IMG/VR virus record: IMGVR_UViG_3300036945_001068
Coordinates: 1 to 30,828 of that record
Reading direction: 5' to 3' (one strand)
DNA length: 30,828 bases
From: a virus
Positions 13,794 through 21,221 of the stretch are shown here, in pieces. Below the pieces are notes generated by a model, which had not been told where the DNA came from, searched no databases, and saw only the letters and a program-made list of their open reading frames with translations. The number at the start of each line of letters is the position of its first letter. Position 1 is the stretch's first letter. The position numbers and the translations under genes were made by a program.

Positions 13794-13953
13794 AATTCCG
13801 CAAGGAGTAGCGGCAATACTTCAAAAGATTGACGTGTCAGGCGGCATTATCACGAGTGGGCTTTGCGCCACGCCAGAAGATCAGGCTCTTTTTGATGCGG
13901 GGGACGAAGGCAAGCCGCCTAAATCAGCCACGGATGCTGACATTCAAGGCTAG
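13768..13953 (+). CDS. 61-residue unknown protein at the end of the rightward head chain
   Basis: ATG at 13768 with AGGA five bases upstream, overlapping the end of the head-protease gene in another frame by 26 bases. The protein begins MQHSKPRPEIPQGVAAILQ, continues with VSGGIITSG, and ends in an acidic tail. The last 30 bases overlap the 3' end of the leftward tail-terminator gene. No family is recognised. It is the last rightward gene before the inverted block. Confidence 0.55.
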   Translation: MQHSKPRPEIPQGVAAILQKIDVSGGIITSGLCATPEDQALFDAGDEGKPPKSATDADIQG

Positions 13954-14313
13954 CATTTTGTACCCCGCCACCCTGTCCTCATCTGTGATCGTCCCCAAAT
14001 ACTCGCAGATCAAATCTGGGCATGTGTAGCATGACGATATTAAAGATTCCTCCATCGTCAGCCACGCCGAATACACAGCTTCAAGTCCGCCAGATTCTGA
14101 TTCATCAATCGGGTGGCCAAAGTAAATCAACGCTTCGATATTCCGCCTGGAATTGATTGCGTCCGGCGCCAGCTTGCTTGGGACAATGCGGACAATGGGG
14201 TAATCGTCAGGCGAAATTCCGGCTTCAAGGCCGATTTTTGACGTTGCGATGCCCGGGACAGCTGCCAGGTGATCCCGCAGGGTAGTCAGCAGCGATTCGG
14301 CTTTGCTTGTCAT
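13924..14313 (-). CDS. Probable tail terminator/completion protein
   Basis: A 129-residue protein with the pattern of small tail-terminator proteins (gpU-like): an N-terminal helix (AESLLTTLRDHLAAVPG), then beta strands around DYPIVRIVPSKLAP, RRNIEALIYFGHPID, and a closing strand region (GYKMLALNVSI). Such proteins cap the tail tube and form the joint to the head. It is leftward, the last member of an operon that begins with the portal, and its 3' end overlaps the convergent rightward gene. The assignment rests on fold pattern and position. Confidence 0.6.
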   Translation of the reverse strand: MTSKAESLLTTLRDHLAAVPGIATSKIGLEAGISPDDYPIVRIVPSKLAPDAINSRRNIEALIYFGHPIDESESGGLEAVYSAWLTMEESLISSCYTCPDLICEYLGTITDEDRVAGYKMLALNVSIRG

Positions 14314-14316
14314 CGA

Positions 14317-14646
14317 TCAGCACCGCTCAAGGTTAATTCCCCATCCCCATGTGGCGCCGGATGCACCACCTGTGGCCGCGTCTGCTGCGGCTTGCGCCAT
14401 GCGTGCTTGCTGAAGCTGGCTGTCCCACTCTTTGCGGTAGTAGCCGAGTTTTACGGCGTAGGTATCTTCGGACGATGTGCCTTTCTCTATGGCCGTAATC
14501 ACGTAGGCTCTGGTGATTTCAAGCCGGATCACCCATGCCGCAGGCAGCGTGCCGATGTCGGCGACATCCGCAGCAGCCCGAGTTTCAATGTCGGTGGTGA
14601 TGTGCTTAGCCAGGAAGGCATCTGTGTATGTGTGGGCAAGAGGCAT
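14317..14646 (-). CDS. Probable head-tail connector protein
   Basis: A 109-residue protein: helical N-terminus (TYTDAFLAKHITTDIETRAAADV), then WVIRLEITRAYVITAIE and LGYYRKEWDSQLQQARMAQAA, ending in a glycine/tryptophan-rich tail (GGASGATWGWG). The helical bundle and its place directly between the gp10-like and terminator genes fit the small head-tail adaptor or head-completion class. Three bases separate it from the next gene. The sequence is not distinctive, so confidence is modest. Confidence 0.5.
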   Translation of the reverse strand: MPLAHTYTDAFLAKHITTDIETRAAADVADIGTLPAAWVIRLEITRAYVITAIEKGTSSEDTYAVKLGYYRKEWDSQLQQARMAQAAADAATGGASGATWGWGINLERC

Positions 14647-14648
14647 GG

Positions 14649-15086
14649 TTATTTGTCCATCAAAGATTGAATATGCCAGGCAAACATCCTGGGCGCCAGG
14701 TCAGCGGCGCGAATCATCCATGTGTCAGACCGGGTACCGGGGTGGTGAACCTCTTTGGCAAAAGCAAAATTGTCGCCTGCGGGCCATCGCAATGATTTTT
14801 TGTTGCGCGGCCTGATGATGTGCGGCTTGGTGCCCCAATGCACAAATAGCGCATGCGGCGCCGCTTGGGGGTCGTGAAAAATATCCCAGGCCAAACCGTC
14901 AGGGGACTGGAGCTTGTCGATTGATCGCACCAGGGCGCCGCGTTTGTTGTGCGTCGCCGCTTGCTCGGTGATGTATTGCTCTAGGTCTTCGGCGGCGGCT
15001 GCAATGGCGCGGCGAATTGATGCTTCGCCAAGCGCCGCCATTGCTTGCCTGACTTGATTTTCTGCCAGCTTTGCCGTGACGCGCAT
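14649..15086 (-). CDS. HK97-gp10-type head-tail joining protein
   Basis: This 145-residue protein has the gp10-family look: an N-terminal helix region, a central GALVRSIDKLQSPDG segment, then HALFVHWGTKPHIIRPRNKK, SLRWPAGDNF and HHPGTRSDTWM, the recurrent WGTKPHxI...HPG pattern of this class. A C-terminal helix (LAPRMFAWHIQSLMDK) follows. These proteins help join tail to head. Two-base and three-base gaps to the neighbours place it in the leftward operon. Confidence 0.75.
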   Translation of the reverse strand: MRVTAKLAENQVRQAMAALGEASIRRAIAAAAEDLEQYITEQAATHNKRGALVRSIDKLQSPDGLAWDIFHDPQAAPHALFVHWGTKPHIIRPRNKKSLRWPAGDNFAFAKEVHHPGTRSDTWMIRAADLAPRMFAWHIQSLMDK

Positions 15087-15089
15087 GTT

Positions 15090-15827
15090 TTAAGCCATTG
15101 CGGTAAAAACAAATTTTGCGCCTGAAGCTGTGCTAATTCCAATATTGACAACTACATGAGTATATCGTGCTGATATTTTTACCTCTCTAGCAAGAGCGCC
15201 TGACCCACCAACTCCATCAATGTATGCATCGACACCGCTGGCAAGGCAGCAAAAACCTTCTGGGGTTACACCATCATCGCTATGCAAGAAGTAAAGGCGA
15301 TAAATTGCGTTCGGCGCGTTTGCAACAGACAAAACAGCAGAGCTGTAATTACCCCAATCAGGTCCAAGATCAAAAATTACTGTGTAGGGGGACGACACCA
15401 CGTCGATTGTGCAAGACGCGGTGGTGTACCCAGTTCCGCCCGATGTTATGGTAATTGACGTGATGACGCCTGAGGCGTTTGAATTGGCATACCCAGCCGC
15501 CCCGCTGCCGTCGCCAGATATTGTTACCTTAAGCCGAGCTGATATCGGGTAGCCGCTGCCGCCTGAAGATACGGCAATTGCAGTAATGGCACCGCCTGAA
15601 ATAGTGGCCGACCCAGCTGTAAAGCCTGACCCGCTGGACGTACCACCGGCTTTGTTGGCAATGCTGCCAGACACCGCAGGAGATTGCCCCCCAATGGAGC
15701 CGATGGTTTTATCAGTCACCAGCCGGATGTTTGGCGGTCGTGCAAGCGCCCCGTTTTGATCTGCAAGGACGGGCAGCGGAAGAGTTTTGCCAGTAATCAG
15801 CCTGTAGGCTACATTCAAAAATGACAT
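15090..15827 (-). CDS. GGSGY-repeat structural protein, probable capsid decoration or neck protein
   Basis: A 245-residue protein with two glycine-rich beta repeats, about 41 residues apart, ending in GGSGY (89-93) and GGTGY (130-134), with the second preceded by SGVITSITITS. A similar repeat pair (GGTGY at 49-53 and 91-95) occurs near the start of the tail tube protein at 19575. The C-terminal 100 residues (FDLGPDWGNYSSAVLSVAN, then a closing strand region) look like a beta sandwich. This suggests surface or adhesion modules reused across virion proteins. The role is inferred from position between portal and gp10 and from the shared repeats. Confidence 0.55.
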   Translation of the reverse strand: MSFLNVAYRLITGKTLPLPVLADQNGALARPPNIRLVTDKTIGSIGGQSPAVSGSIANKAGGTSSGSGFTAGSATISGGAITAIAVSSGGSGYPISARLKVTISGDGSGAAGYANSNASGVITSITITSGGTGYTTASCTIDVVSSPYTVIFDLGPDWGNYSSAVLSVANAPNAIYRLYFLHSDDGVTPEGFCCLASGVDAYIDGVGGSGALAREVKISARYTHVVVNIGISTASGAKFVFTAMA

Positions 15828-15836
15828 TTTGCTATT

Positions 15837-17246
15837 TCACTTTTTGGGTTGTTGGGCTTGCTCTACGACGGAAGCAATCAAAGCGCTTTTTTCAGCCTCG
15901 TCAACTGAGTCGAATTCGCTGGCAACAATGGCCGTACGTTTTGCTGCAAGCACTTGATCTGGGAATCCGGTATTTTGCATTTCGGCCAGAATAGAAAGCT
16001 CGGTCACGCTGTCCACCAGGTTGAAATCTGTTGGCCACGCGACGGATACTCTGCTTTCAGTCCCTGTGGCCGATGCAAAAAGGCGCCACATTTCCATCTC
16101 AAGCTGCTGCATGCGTAGCGCAAAACTGGACAGTTCGGCGTTAAGCCGTTCAAACCGAACTTTGCGGGCCAGCCCGCTTTCAACCCCGGCGGTTGTGTCT
16201 GACGCTGCATCGTCTTGTGTGATCCTGCGGATTGCAGCTTGACATTCTGCGATTACTTTCAGATGCGTTTCGGCGTTGCCCTGATCTGGCGAAACAAAAT
16301 CTGGCCGCTCGCCTGGGTACGGCAGCATTGAATTAACACCAACTGAAGCCGTGAAAGCCGCCGGGTTGGGCTGCGATGTGTTTTGCGGTATTTGAAAGGT
16401 CAGAATAGAAAAAGTCTGCCCAGCAAGCAATTCGTCAAGACGCGAGCGGTGGTTGTAAATGGCCTTCGATAAATCTGCGACTTGCGCATATTTCCCCAAG
16501 CACGGGAATTTCATCCCTGATTCTGTAAACGGAACGACTGGGCAGGAATTAAAGCCGTGCGGTGCGCTGCGAATAACTTTGCCGACCTGATCCTTTATGC
16601 TCCATTCTTTTGAATCCCAGCGGCGGACAAGAATGCGCATGCCTTCACCGTCGCCAGCGTCTTCAAAAGTTTGAATTTCCACCCATTCAAACCGGCCTGA
16701 TTCTGATATTTCAAACGCCTTGACGTTTTCAGGGTCAACGGCAGACAAATAAGGCACGGCACGTCTGGCGATTTGATCTGCCATTGATTCGGCAGGCGCT
16801 GCTGATGGCATGTCAAGCAGCAGCAGCATTGACCCATACGCCTTGGCTTTCAGGGCAAATTCAGCAAAAAAAGCGTCAAGGCTGTTGCCCCGCATGTCTG
16901 CATTTGCCAGCAGCAGCTGCGTCAAAGGGGCTTGTGTCTCAGAGCGCAGCGGCCGGCGCCGGCTCAAAAAACCGACGAAGCGTTCACACGCTTCGCGCAA
17001 ATGGTTTTCGTACACCGCCATTTCTGCTCGGCTGGCGTACCGCTCTGGCGTCTCGCGTGGGTGCTGCGCAAGGTGGCAAATGCCCGCGATTTTGGGCACG
17101 CGACGGTAAGCGGTGGTGGTGGTGCCGTCGCCAAGCGTCACCGTCACCGGCTGATCTTCGCTCACCACAACGGGGTCGAAGCCGCCCTCGCCGTAAAAGG
17201 CCTCTCGGAGGTATCTGAATCTTTGGAAGGCGCGGGAATGCTGCAT
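15837..17246 (-). CDS. Portal protein
   Basis: This 469-residue protein fits the DUF4055/SPP1-like portal pattern: N-terminal YRRVPKIAGICHLAQHP, a wing (FVGFLSRRRPLRS), then YGSMLLLLDMP, PYLSAVDPENVKAFEI, the stem/clip region with PHGFNSCPVVPF, and the helical crown (LSKAIYNHRSRLDELLAGQ, then ESGLARKVRFERLNAEL). It is the vertex channel for DNA and docks with terminase. I use ATG at 17244-17246; a TTG one codon upstream is equally possible. It heads the leftward block and runs opposite to terL, scaffold and coat genes. Confidence 0.85.
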   Translation of the reverse strand: MQHSRAFQRFRYLREAFYGEGGFDPVVVSEDQPVTVTLGDGTTTTAYRRVPKIAGICHLAQHPRETPERYASRAEMAVYENHLREACERFVGFLSRRRPLRSETQAPLTQLLLANADMRGNSLDAFFAEFALKAKAYGSMLLLLDMPSAAPAESMADQIARRAVPYLSAVDPENVKAFEISESGRFEWVEIQTFEDAGDGEGMRILVRRWDSKEWSIKDQVGKVIRSAPHGFNSCPVVPFTESGMKFPCLGKYAQVADLSKAIYNHRSRLDELLAGQTFSILTFQIPQNTSQPNPAAFTASVGVNSMLPYPGERPDFVSPDQGNAETHLKVIAECQAAIRRITQDDAASDTTAGVESGLARKVRFERLNAELSSFALRMQQLEMEMWRLFASATGTESRVSVAWPTDFNLVDSVTELSILAEMQNTGFPDQVLAAKRTAIVASEFDSVDEAEKSALIASVVEQAQQPKK

Positions 17247-17343
17247 CAAGACAATTTCTCATCCCGGCGTCCCAGGCAATGCGCTGGTTTGGGAAAGCGG
17301 ATCAACAGAATCAAACGCACACCTACACATTTGGAGCGTGCGA
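17247..17343. promoter_or_regulatory. Divergent control region of portal and scaffold genes
   Basis: This 97-base gap separates the leftward portal gene from the rightward scaffold gene. Because no rightward transcript can serve the portal, a leftward late promoter must be here or reach here. I see no convincing sigma-70 boxes on either strand. A GGAG site (17333-17336) serves the scaffold ATG. Confidence 0.4.
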
Positions 17344-18021
17344 ATGGATCTGGCTGCATTGAAAGGCAAGCCTCTGGACGAAAAAACCCATGCCGACTTG
17401 GTGGCCTACGTTGACGGCTTGAAGACCGCCGGCGCAGACGCAGAAGCCAAGTTGCGCAAAGCCGGCACCGAGCATGCGGCCGCTCTGAAGGCTGTGAAGA
17501 CCGAGCGCGATGGCGCTTTTGAGCGCCTGGGCGTCACCACTGCCGAAGAACTGGCCGCGCTGCCCGACGCTAAGGGTCAGGCCGAAGCTGCTGCGCAGGT
17601 GGCCGCGAAGCTGAAGAAGCTGGAGCGCGAGGTGGCCGAAAAGACCCAAACGGTTGCTGACCTGACCGGCAAATACACGGCCGAGCGCCGGGATCGCGCC
17701 ATTGCTGCCGCAGTGGGCAAACAGAATTTTGTTGACCCCGAAGACGCTGCGGCTCTGCTGGGGCGGTCGGTGGTGATCGAGGGCGAAGACTTCTTTTCGA
17801 AGACCGGCGACGGCAAGCTGGTGAAGCTGGAAGACGCTGCCGCCGGCCTGGCCAAGACCAAACCCTACATGGTCAAGCCCAGCGGCACCGGTGGGACCGG
17901 CAGCGGCTACGGCGGCAAAAGTGGCGGGCAGGGGCAACAGCAGATGACCCGGGCTGAATTTGACGCGCTGCCGCATCCCGAGCGGGCCAAGGCCATCAAA
18001 GACGGCGTCGCCCTGGTGTGA
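17344..18021 (+). CDS. Capsid scaffold protein (gp20-like)
   Basis: A 225-residue highly charged protein. Residues about 25-115 form a coiled coil (EAKLRKAGTEHAAALKAV, then AAQVAAKLKKLEREVAEK). A short domain follows, and then a glycine-rich linker (GTGGTGSGYGGKSGGQG) and a basic tail, the usual scaffold layout. ATG at 17344 has GGAG seven bases upstream; a GTG at 17338 is too close to that site. It sits directly before the coat gene, as scaffolds do, and should be lost from mature heads. Confidence 0.8.
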   Translation: MDLAALKGKPLDEKTHADLVAYVDGLKTAGADAEAKLRKAGTEHAAALKAVKTERDGAFERLGVTTAEELAALPDAKGQAEAAAQVAAKLKKLEREVAEKTQTVADLTGKYTAERRDRAIAAAVGKQNFVDPEDAAALLGRSVVIEGEDFFSKTGDGKLVKLEDAAAGLAKTKPYMVKPSGTGGTGSGYGGKSGGQGQQQMTRAEFDALPHPERAKAIKDGVALV

Positions 18022-18052
18022 CACGAGCAAATAAAAAAAGGAATGAGCCGCC

Positions 18053-19183
18053 ATGGCAAATACGCTTACCTCAATGATCCCGGACTTGTACGAAGCGATG
18101 GATGTCATCTCGCGTGAGCTGGTGGGGTTCATCCCCGCCGTCATGCGTGATCACAATGTCGAGCGTGCGGCCGTTGGGCAGTCAGTCCGGTCTTTTGTGG
18201 CCCCGGCTGCCACCGCATCTGACATTTCTCCGGCAATGACTGTGCCGGCGGCTTCCGACCAGCCCATCGGCAATGTCGCGATGACCATCTCCAAATCGCG
18301 AGGCGTTGGTTTCCGTTGGACCGGCGAAGAGCAGCGCGGCCTGAATTCTGGCGCTGGCTACGCGAACATCCGCGTTGCCCAAATTGCGCAAGCCATGCGC
18401 ACCCTGGTGAACGAAATCGAAACCGATTTGGGGGCTTTGGCGGTGTCGGCAAGTCGTGGCTACGGCACCCCAGGCACCACGCCTTTTGCCTCCAACCTGT
18501 CCGACCCTGCTCAGGTCCGCAAGATTTTGAGCGACAACGGCTCCCCGCTGAGCGATTTGCAGCTGGTCATCGACACGGCCGCTGGCGCGAACATGCGGAC
18601 CCTGGCCAATCTGACCAAAGCCAACGAGGCCGGCGGCACCGACATGCTGAGACGCGGCGTGCTGCTGGACGTTCACGGGTTTGCGATCCGCGAATCTGCG
18701 AAAGTCCGCAGCTACACCAAGGGCACGGGCGCCAGCTATTTGAGCAACGGGGCGCACTCGGTCGGTGCCACCGCCATTGCCGTGGATACCGGCAGCGGTA
18801 CTGTCTTGGCCGGCGACACGGTCACCTTCGCAGGTGACGCGAACAAGTACGTGGTGGCCACGGCCCTTGCCGCCGGGGTTGTCACGATTGCCGCCCCGGG
18901 CCTGCGCCAGTCGCTCGCTGACAACGTCGCCATGACCGTGGGCAACAGCGCCACGCAAAACCTGGCTTTTGCCCGCACCGCCCTTGCGCTTGCCACCCGG
19001 GCGCCGGCGCTGCCGGATGAAGGCGACCTGGCGATTGACCGCACGATGATTGTTGATCCGGCGAGCGGGCTTGGCCTTGAAGTTTCGATGTACCCTGGCT
19101 ATCGGATGATCCAGTACGAGGTCGCCGTTGCTTGGGGTGTGCAGTGCTTCAAGCCCGAACACACCGCTTTGCTGCTGGGCTGA
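18053..19183 (+). CDS. Major capsid protein, P22-coat type
   Basis: This 376-residue protein matches the P22 gp5-type coat family. The N-terminus has LYEAMDVISRELVGFIP and DISPAMTVPA, then RGVGFRWTGEEQRGL, AQAMRTLVNEIETDLGALAV, and the MLRRGVLLDVHGFAIRES stretch. Residues about 223-300 form an inserted beta domain (SVGATAIAVDTGSG, then GDTVTFAGDANKYVV), like the P22 I-domain region. The C-terminus (GLGLEVSMYPGYRMIQYEV) is typical. It assembles on the scaffold encoded just upstream. Confidence 0.88.
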   Translation: MANTLTSMIPDLYEAMDVISRELVGFIPAVMRDHNVERAAVGQSVRSFVAPAATASDISPAMTVPAASDQPIGNVAMTISKSRGVGFRWTGEEQRGLNSGAGYANIRVAQIAQAMRTLVNEIETDLGALAVSASRGYGTPGTTPFASNLSDPAQVRKILSDNGSPLSDLQLVIDTAAGANMRTLANLTKANEAGGTDMLRRGVLLDVHGFAIRESAKVRSYTKGTGASYLSNGAHSVGATAIAVDTGSGTVLAGDTVTFAGDANKYVVATALAAGVVTIAAPGLRQSLADNVAMTVGNSATQNLAFARTALALATRAPALPDEGDLAIDRTMIVDPASGLGLEVSMYPGYRMIQYEVAVAWGVQCFKPEHTALLLG

Positions 19184-19189
19184 CGCGCC

Positions 19190-19387
19190 ATGGCCAACCG
19201 CAAACCAGCCCCCAAACCCACCCCGCCGGAAGACGTGCCACCGGTGGGGTGCGTTTTTATGTTTCGCACAGACCCAGACACGGGCGAGCTTGCCCGAATT
19301 GATGTCGATTCTGGGTCCGGGTCTGTCGAGGCGATGCAGGTGCAAGGGTGGGCGCTTCAGCCCCCCGCCGACGCTGAGGTGAATTGA
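19190..19387 (+). CDS. 65-residue unknown protein after the coat gene
   Basis: Basic proline-rich N-terminus (NRKPAPKPTPPEDVPP), then GCVFMFRTDPDTGELARI and VEAMQVQGWAL. It starts six bases after the coat stop and its own stop overlaps the next start (TGATG). It might be a capsid-associated or head-completion peptide, but there is no recognisable domain. Confidence 0.55.
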   Translation: MANRKPAPKPTPPEDVPPVGCVFMFRTDPDTGELARIDVDSGSGSVEAMQVQGWALQPPADAEVN

Positions 19388-19557
19388 TGCCACCCAATCT
19401 TCTTGATGACCCGGGCGGGTTTTCCCAAACCCTCGAAGCCCCCCTGGATGGCGGGCAAGCCCCGGAAATTGTCCCGGCTGAGCCGATGGCGCCGCCACGT
19501 GAAGGTGGCCGCTACAGCTTTGACCCGGCGACCGGCATCTACACCCGAATCGAATAA
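19387..19557 (+). CDS. 56-residue unknown protein before the tail tube gene
   Basis: ATG at 19387 overlaps the upstream stop (TGATG). The product begins MPPNLLDDPGGFSQTLEAP and ends YSFDPATGIYTRIE, with an acidic, proline-rich middle. The terminal DPATGIYTRIE echoes the DPDTGELARID of its upstream neighbour, so the two small proteins may be distantly related. The 17-base gap to the tail tube gene carries the ribosome site AAGGAAGGAAG. Confidence 0.55.
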   Translation: MPPNLLDDPGGFSQTLEAPLDGGQAPEIVPAEPMAPPREGGRYSFDPATGIYTRIE

Positions 19558-19574
19558 GGAAGGAAGGGCCAAAA

Positions 19575-20849
19575 ATGGCACGTCAAGAGCTGCGCAGCCG
19601 TGACATGGTTTTGCTGCTGGGCATTGAATCTGCTTTGGGCAGCGGCAGCGGGGCAAGCATTACCCTTGCCGCTGCGGTGAATGGCGCGGTGCCGGTTGGC
19701 GCCGCCACGGTCACATCAGGCGGCACCGGCTACCCGGCCAGCAAAACCATCTATGTGAACTTCACGATTTCTTCGAACTCGACCGCGATGGGCACGATCA
19801 CGACCGGCAGTACCGGCGTGATTACCGCAGCGGCCGTGCTGGATGGCGGCACGGGCTACGCGCACGCCACCAACACGGCTTCGACCATCAGGGCCGCCAA
19901 CAACTCGGCCTATGGCTCTGACTACGTCGGTTCATCGGGCTTGTCCACTGCCGACGCGATTTTGATCGGCAGCGACATGAAGCTGACGCACGAAAAAATC
20001 GAAGTCAAACGCGATGTGTTGCGGGCTTACATGGGCGGGCAAGAGACGATGGCCGGCGACACCTGGGCGACCATTTCATTCAGCTTTGAACTTGGCGGGA
20101 GCGGCGTTGCCGACACCCCGGCGATGTGGGGCCGCATCATTCGGATTTTGGGCTTCGCTGAATCGGTCACGTCAAGCACCAAAGTCGATTACACCCCGGT
20201 GTCTGACGACTTTCCTTCAGCTGCGGGAACGCTGTATTTCGGCGGAATTAGCAAACGCCTGAAAGGCATACGTGCCCTATCAGCCGAACTCGACATGCCC
20301 GTCGCCGGGCTGCCGACGGGCAAATGCACATTGCTGTGCATGATCGTCAAAAACACCCCTGCAAACCTGCCGACGCCGACTTTTGCGGCCTGGAAGCCGC
20401 CCATCGTCATCACTGACGCGAATTCGGGCGACATCCAATTCGGCTGCACCTACAGCACCTCGACCGGCGCCATTTCTGGTGGCACGTCTTATCCCTCCAC
20501 TGGCCTGAAGCTGAAAATCGACAACTCGGGCAAGTACCGGGCGCTTCTGGGCGGCGGCAGCGGCGTTTACATCTCTGACCGCAAAGTCACCGGCGAAATC
20601 CTCATCGATCAGCTGCCGAGCGAGCGGGTGCAGACGATTGCGGACTGGACGTCGAACACGGCGGCGGCTTTGGGCTTTTCGCTCGGGATCACGGCGGGGT
20701 ATCGCTTGCGGGCGTTTGCTCCGAACCGGGTCATCACTGACGTGGCGCCCGAAGATTTGGATGGCAAGCTGATGACCAAAATCGGGTTTGAATGCCGCCC
20801 GACAGCGGGCAGCACGGGCAACGATGAGCTTCGGCTCGTGACGATGTAA
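19575..20849 (+). CDS. Major tail tube protein
   Basis: This 424-residue protein begins ARQELRSRDMVLLLGIES and carries the tail-tube pattern DMKLTHEKIEVKRDVLRAYMG, then WATISFSFELGGSG, MWGRIIRILGFAE and the paired-strand region ELDMPVAGLPTGKCTLLC. Near the N-terminus two GGTGY repeats (49-53 and 91-95) are inserted, which partly explains its length. It would polymerise around the tape measure to form the tube. The tail chaperone frameshift gene follows, the standard order. A double AAGGA site precedes the ATG. Confidence 0.8.
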   Translation: MARQELRSRDMVLLLGIESALGSGSGASITLAAAVNGAVPVGAATVTSGGTGYPASKTIYVNFTISSNSTAMGTITTGSTGVITAAAVLDGGTGYAHATNTASTIRAANNSAYGSDYVGSSGLSTADAILIGSDMKLTHEKIEVKRDVLRAYMGGQETMAGDTWATISFSFELGGSGVADTPAMWGRIIRILGFAESVTSSTKVDYTPVSDDFPSAAGTLYFGGISKRLKGIRALSAELDMPVAGLPTGKCTLLCMIVKNTPANLPTPTFAAWKPPIVITDANSGDIQFGCTYSTSTGAISGGTSYPSTGLKLKIDNSGKYRALLGGGSGVYISDRKVTGEILIDQLPSERVQTIADWTSNTAAALGFSLGITAGYRLRAFAPNRVITDVAPEDLDGKLMTKIGFECRPTAGSTGNDELRLVTM

Positions 20850-20861
20850 AAGGGGCCACCG

Positions 20862-21221
20862 GTGAGCAAATACAAACTGTCGGTCGGCGCAGTCATTGAA
20901 GTGCCCGTTGTGCTGAAGATCACGGGCCGTGGCGGCAAAGTCGAAGAGCACAAATTCACCTGGCATGCCGACCGCCTGGGGACTGAGTCTTTTGCTGCCG
21001 AAATGCGCGAAGGCCTGACCGTGGTGGACTTTTTGGCCCGGCACGGCAAAAGCTGGACGGGGCAAAAGCTGGTGCTTGAAGACGACGGAACCCCGGCCAC
21101 GTACTCTGAAGATGCGCTTCGCTTTTTGTGCGAAATCCCGTTTGCGCCGGGTGTGATTTTTGAGTCATACCAGGAGCACATCTTCGTTGCACGCGGGGTG
21201 GCCGGGGCAGCAAAAAACTAG
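20862..21221 (+). CDS. Tail assembly chaperone G
   Basis: The short chaperone, 119 residues, with a GTG start preceded by AAGGGG. It has a KYKLSVGAVIEVPVVLKITG strand region, then EEHKFTWHADRLGTESF, EGLTVVDFLARHGKSW and a C-terminal helix part. It ends AAKN then TAG, and the last codons form the slippery heptamer A AAA AAC, exactly in frame. In lambda-type phages G binds tube monomers and the G-T fusion binds the tape measure. The gene sits between tube and tape genes, as expected. Confidence 0.82.
   Translation: MSKYKLSVGAVIEVPVVLKITGRGGKVEEHKFTWHADRLGTESFAAEMREGLTVVDFLARHGKSWTGQKLVLEDDGTPATYSEDALRFLCEIPFAPGVIFESYQEHIFVARGVAGAAKN
21212..21218 (+). other. -1 frameshift slippery site A AAA AAC
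   Basis: In the G frame the codons are GCA AAA AAC TAG, giving the canonical X XXY YYZ heptamer immediately before the stop. A six-base stem, AGCTCG (21220-21225) with CGAGCT (21232-21237), begins one base after the heptamer. That spacing is shorter than usual for a frameshift stimulator. Confidence 0.85.

Noticed and set aside
16984-17262. Leftward 92-codon frame overlapping the portal start
   Set aside because: It lies in another frame of the portal N-terminus; portal motifs are in the longer frame and this one reads as arginine-rich noise.
18182-19498. Long leftward open frame opposite the coat gene
   Set aside because: It crosses the coat gene and two small genes, has no family features, and results from GC-rich codon bias.
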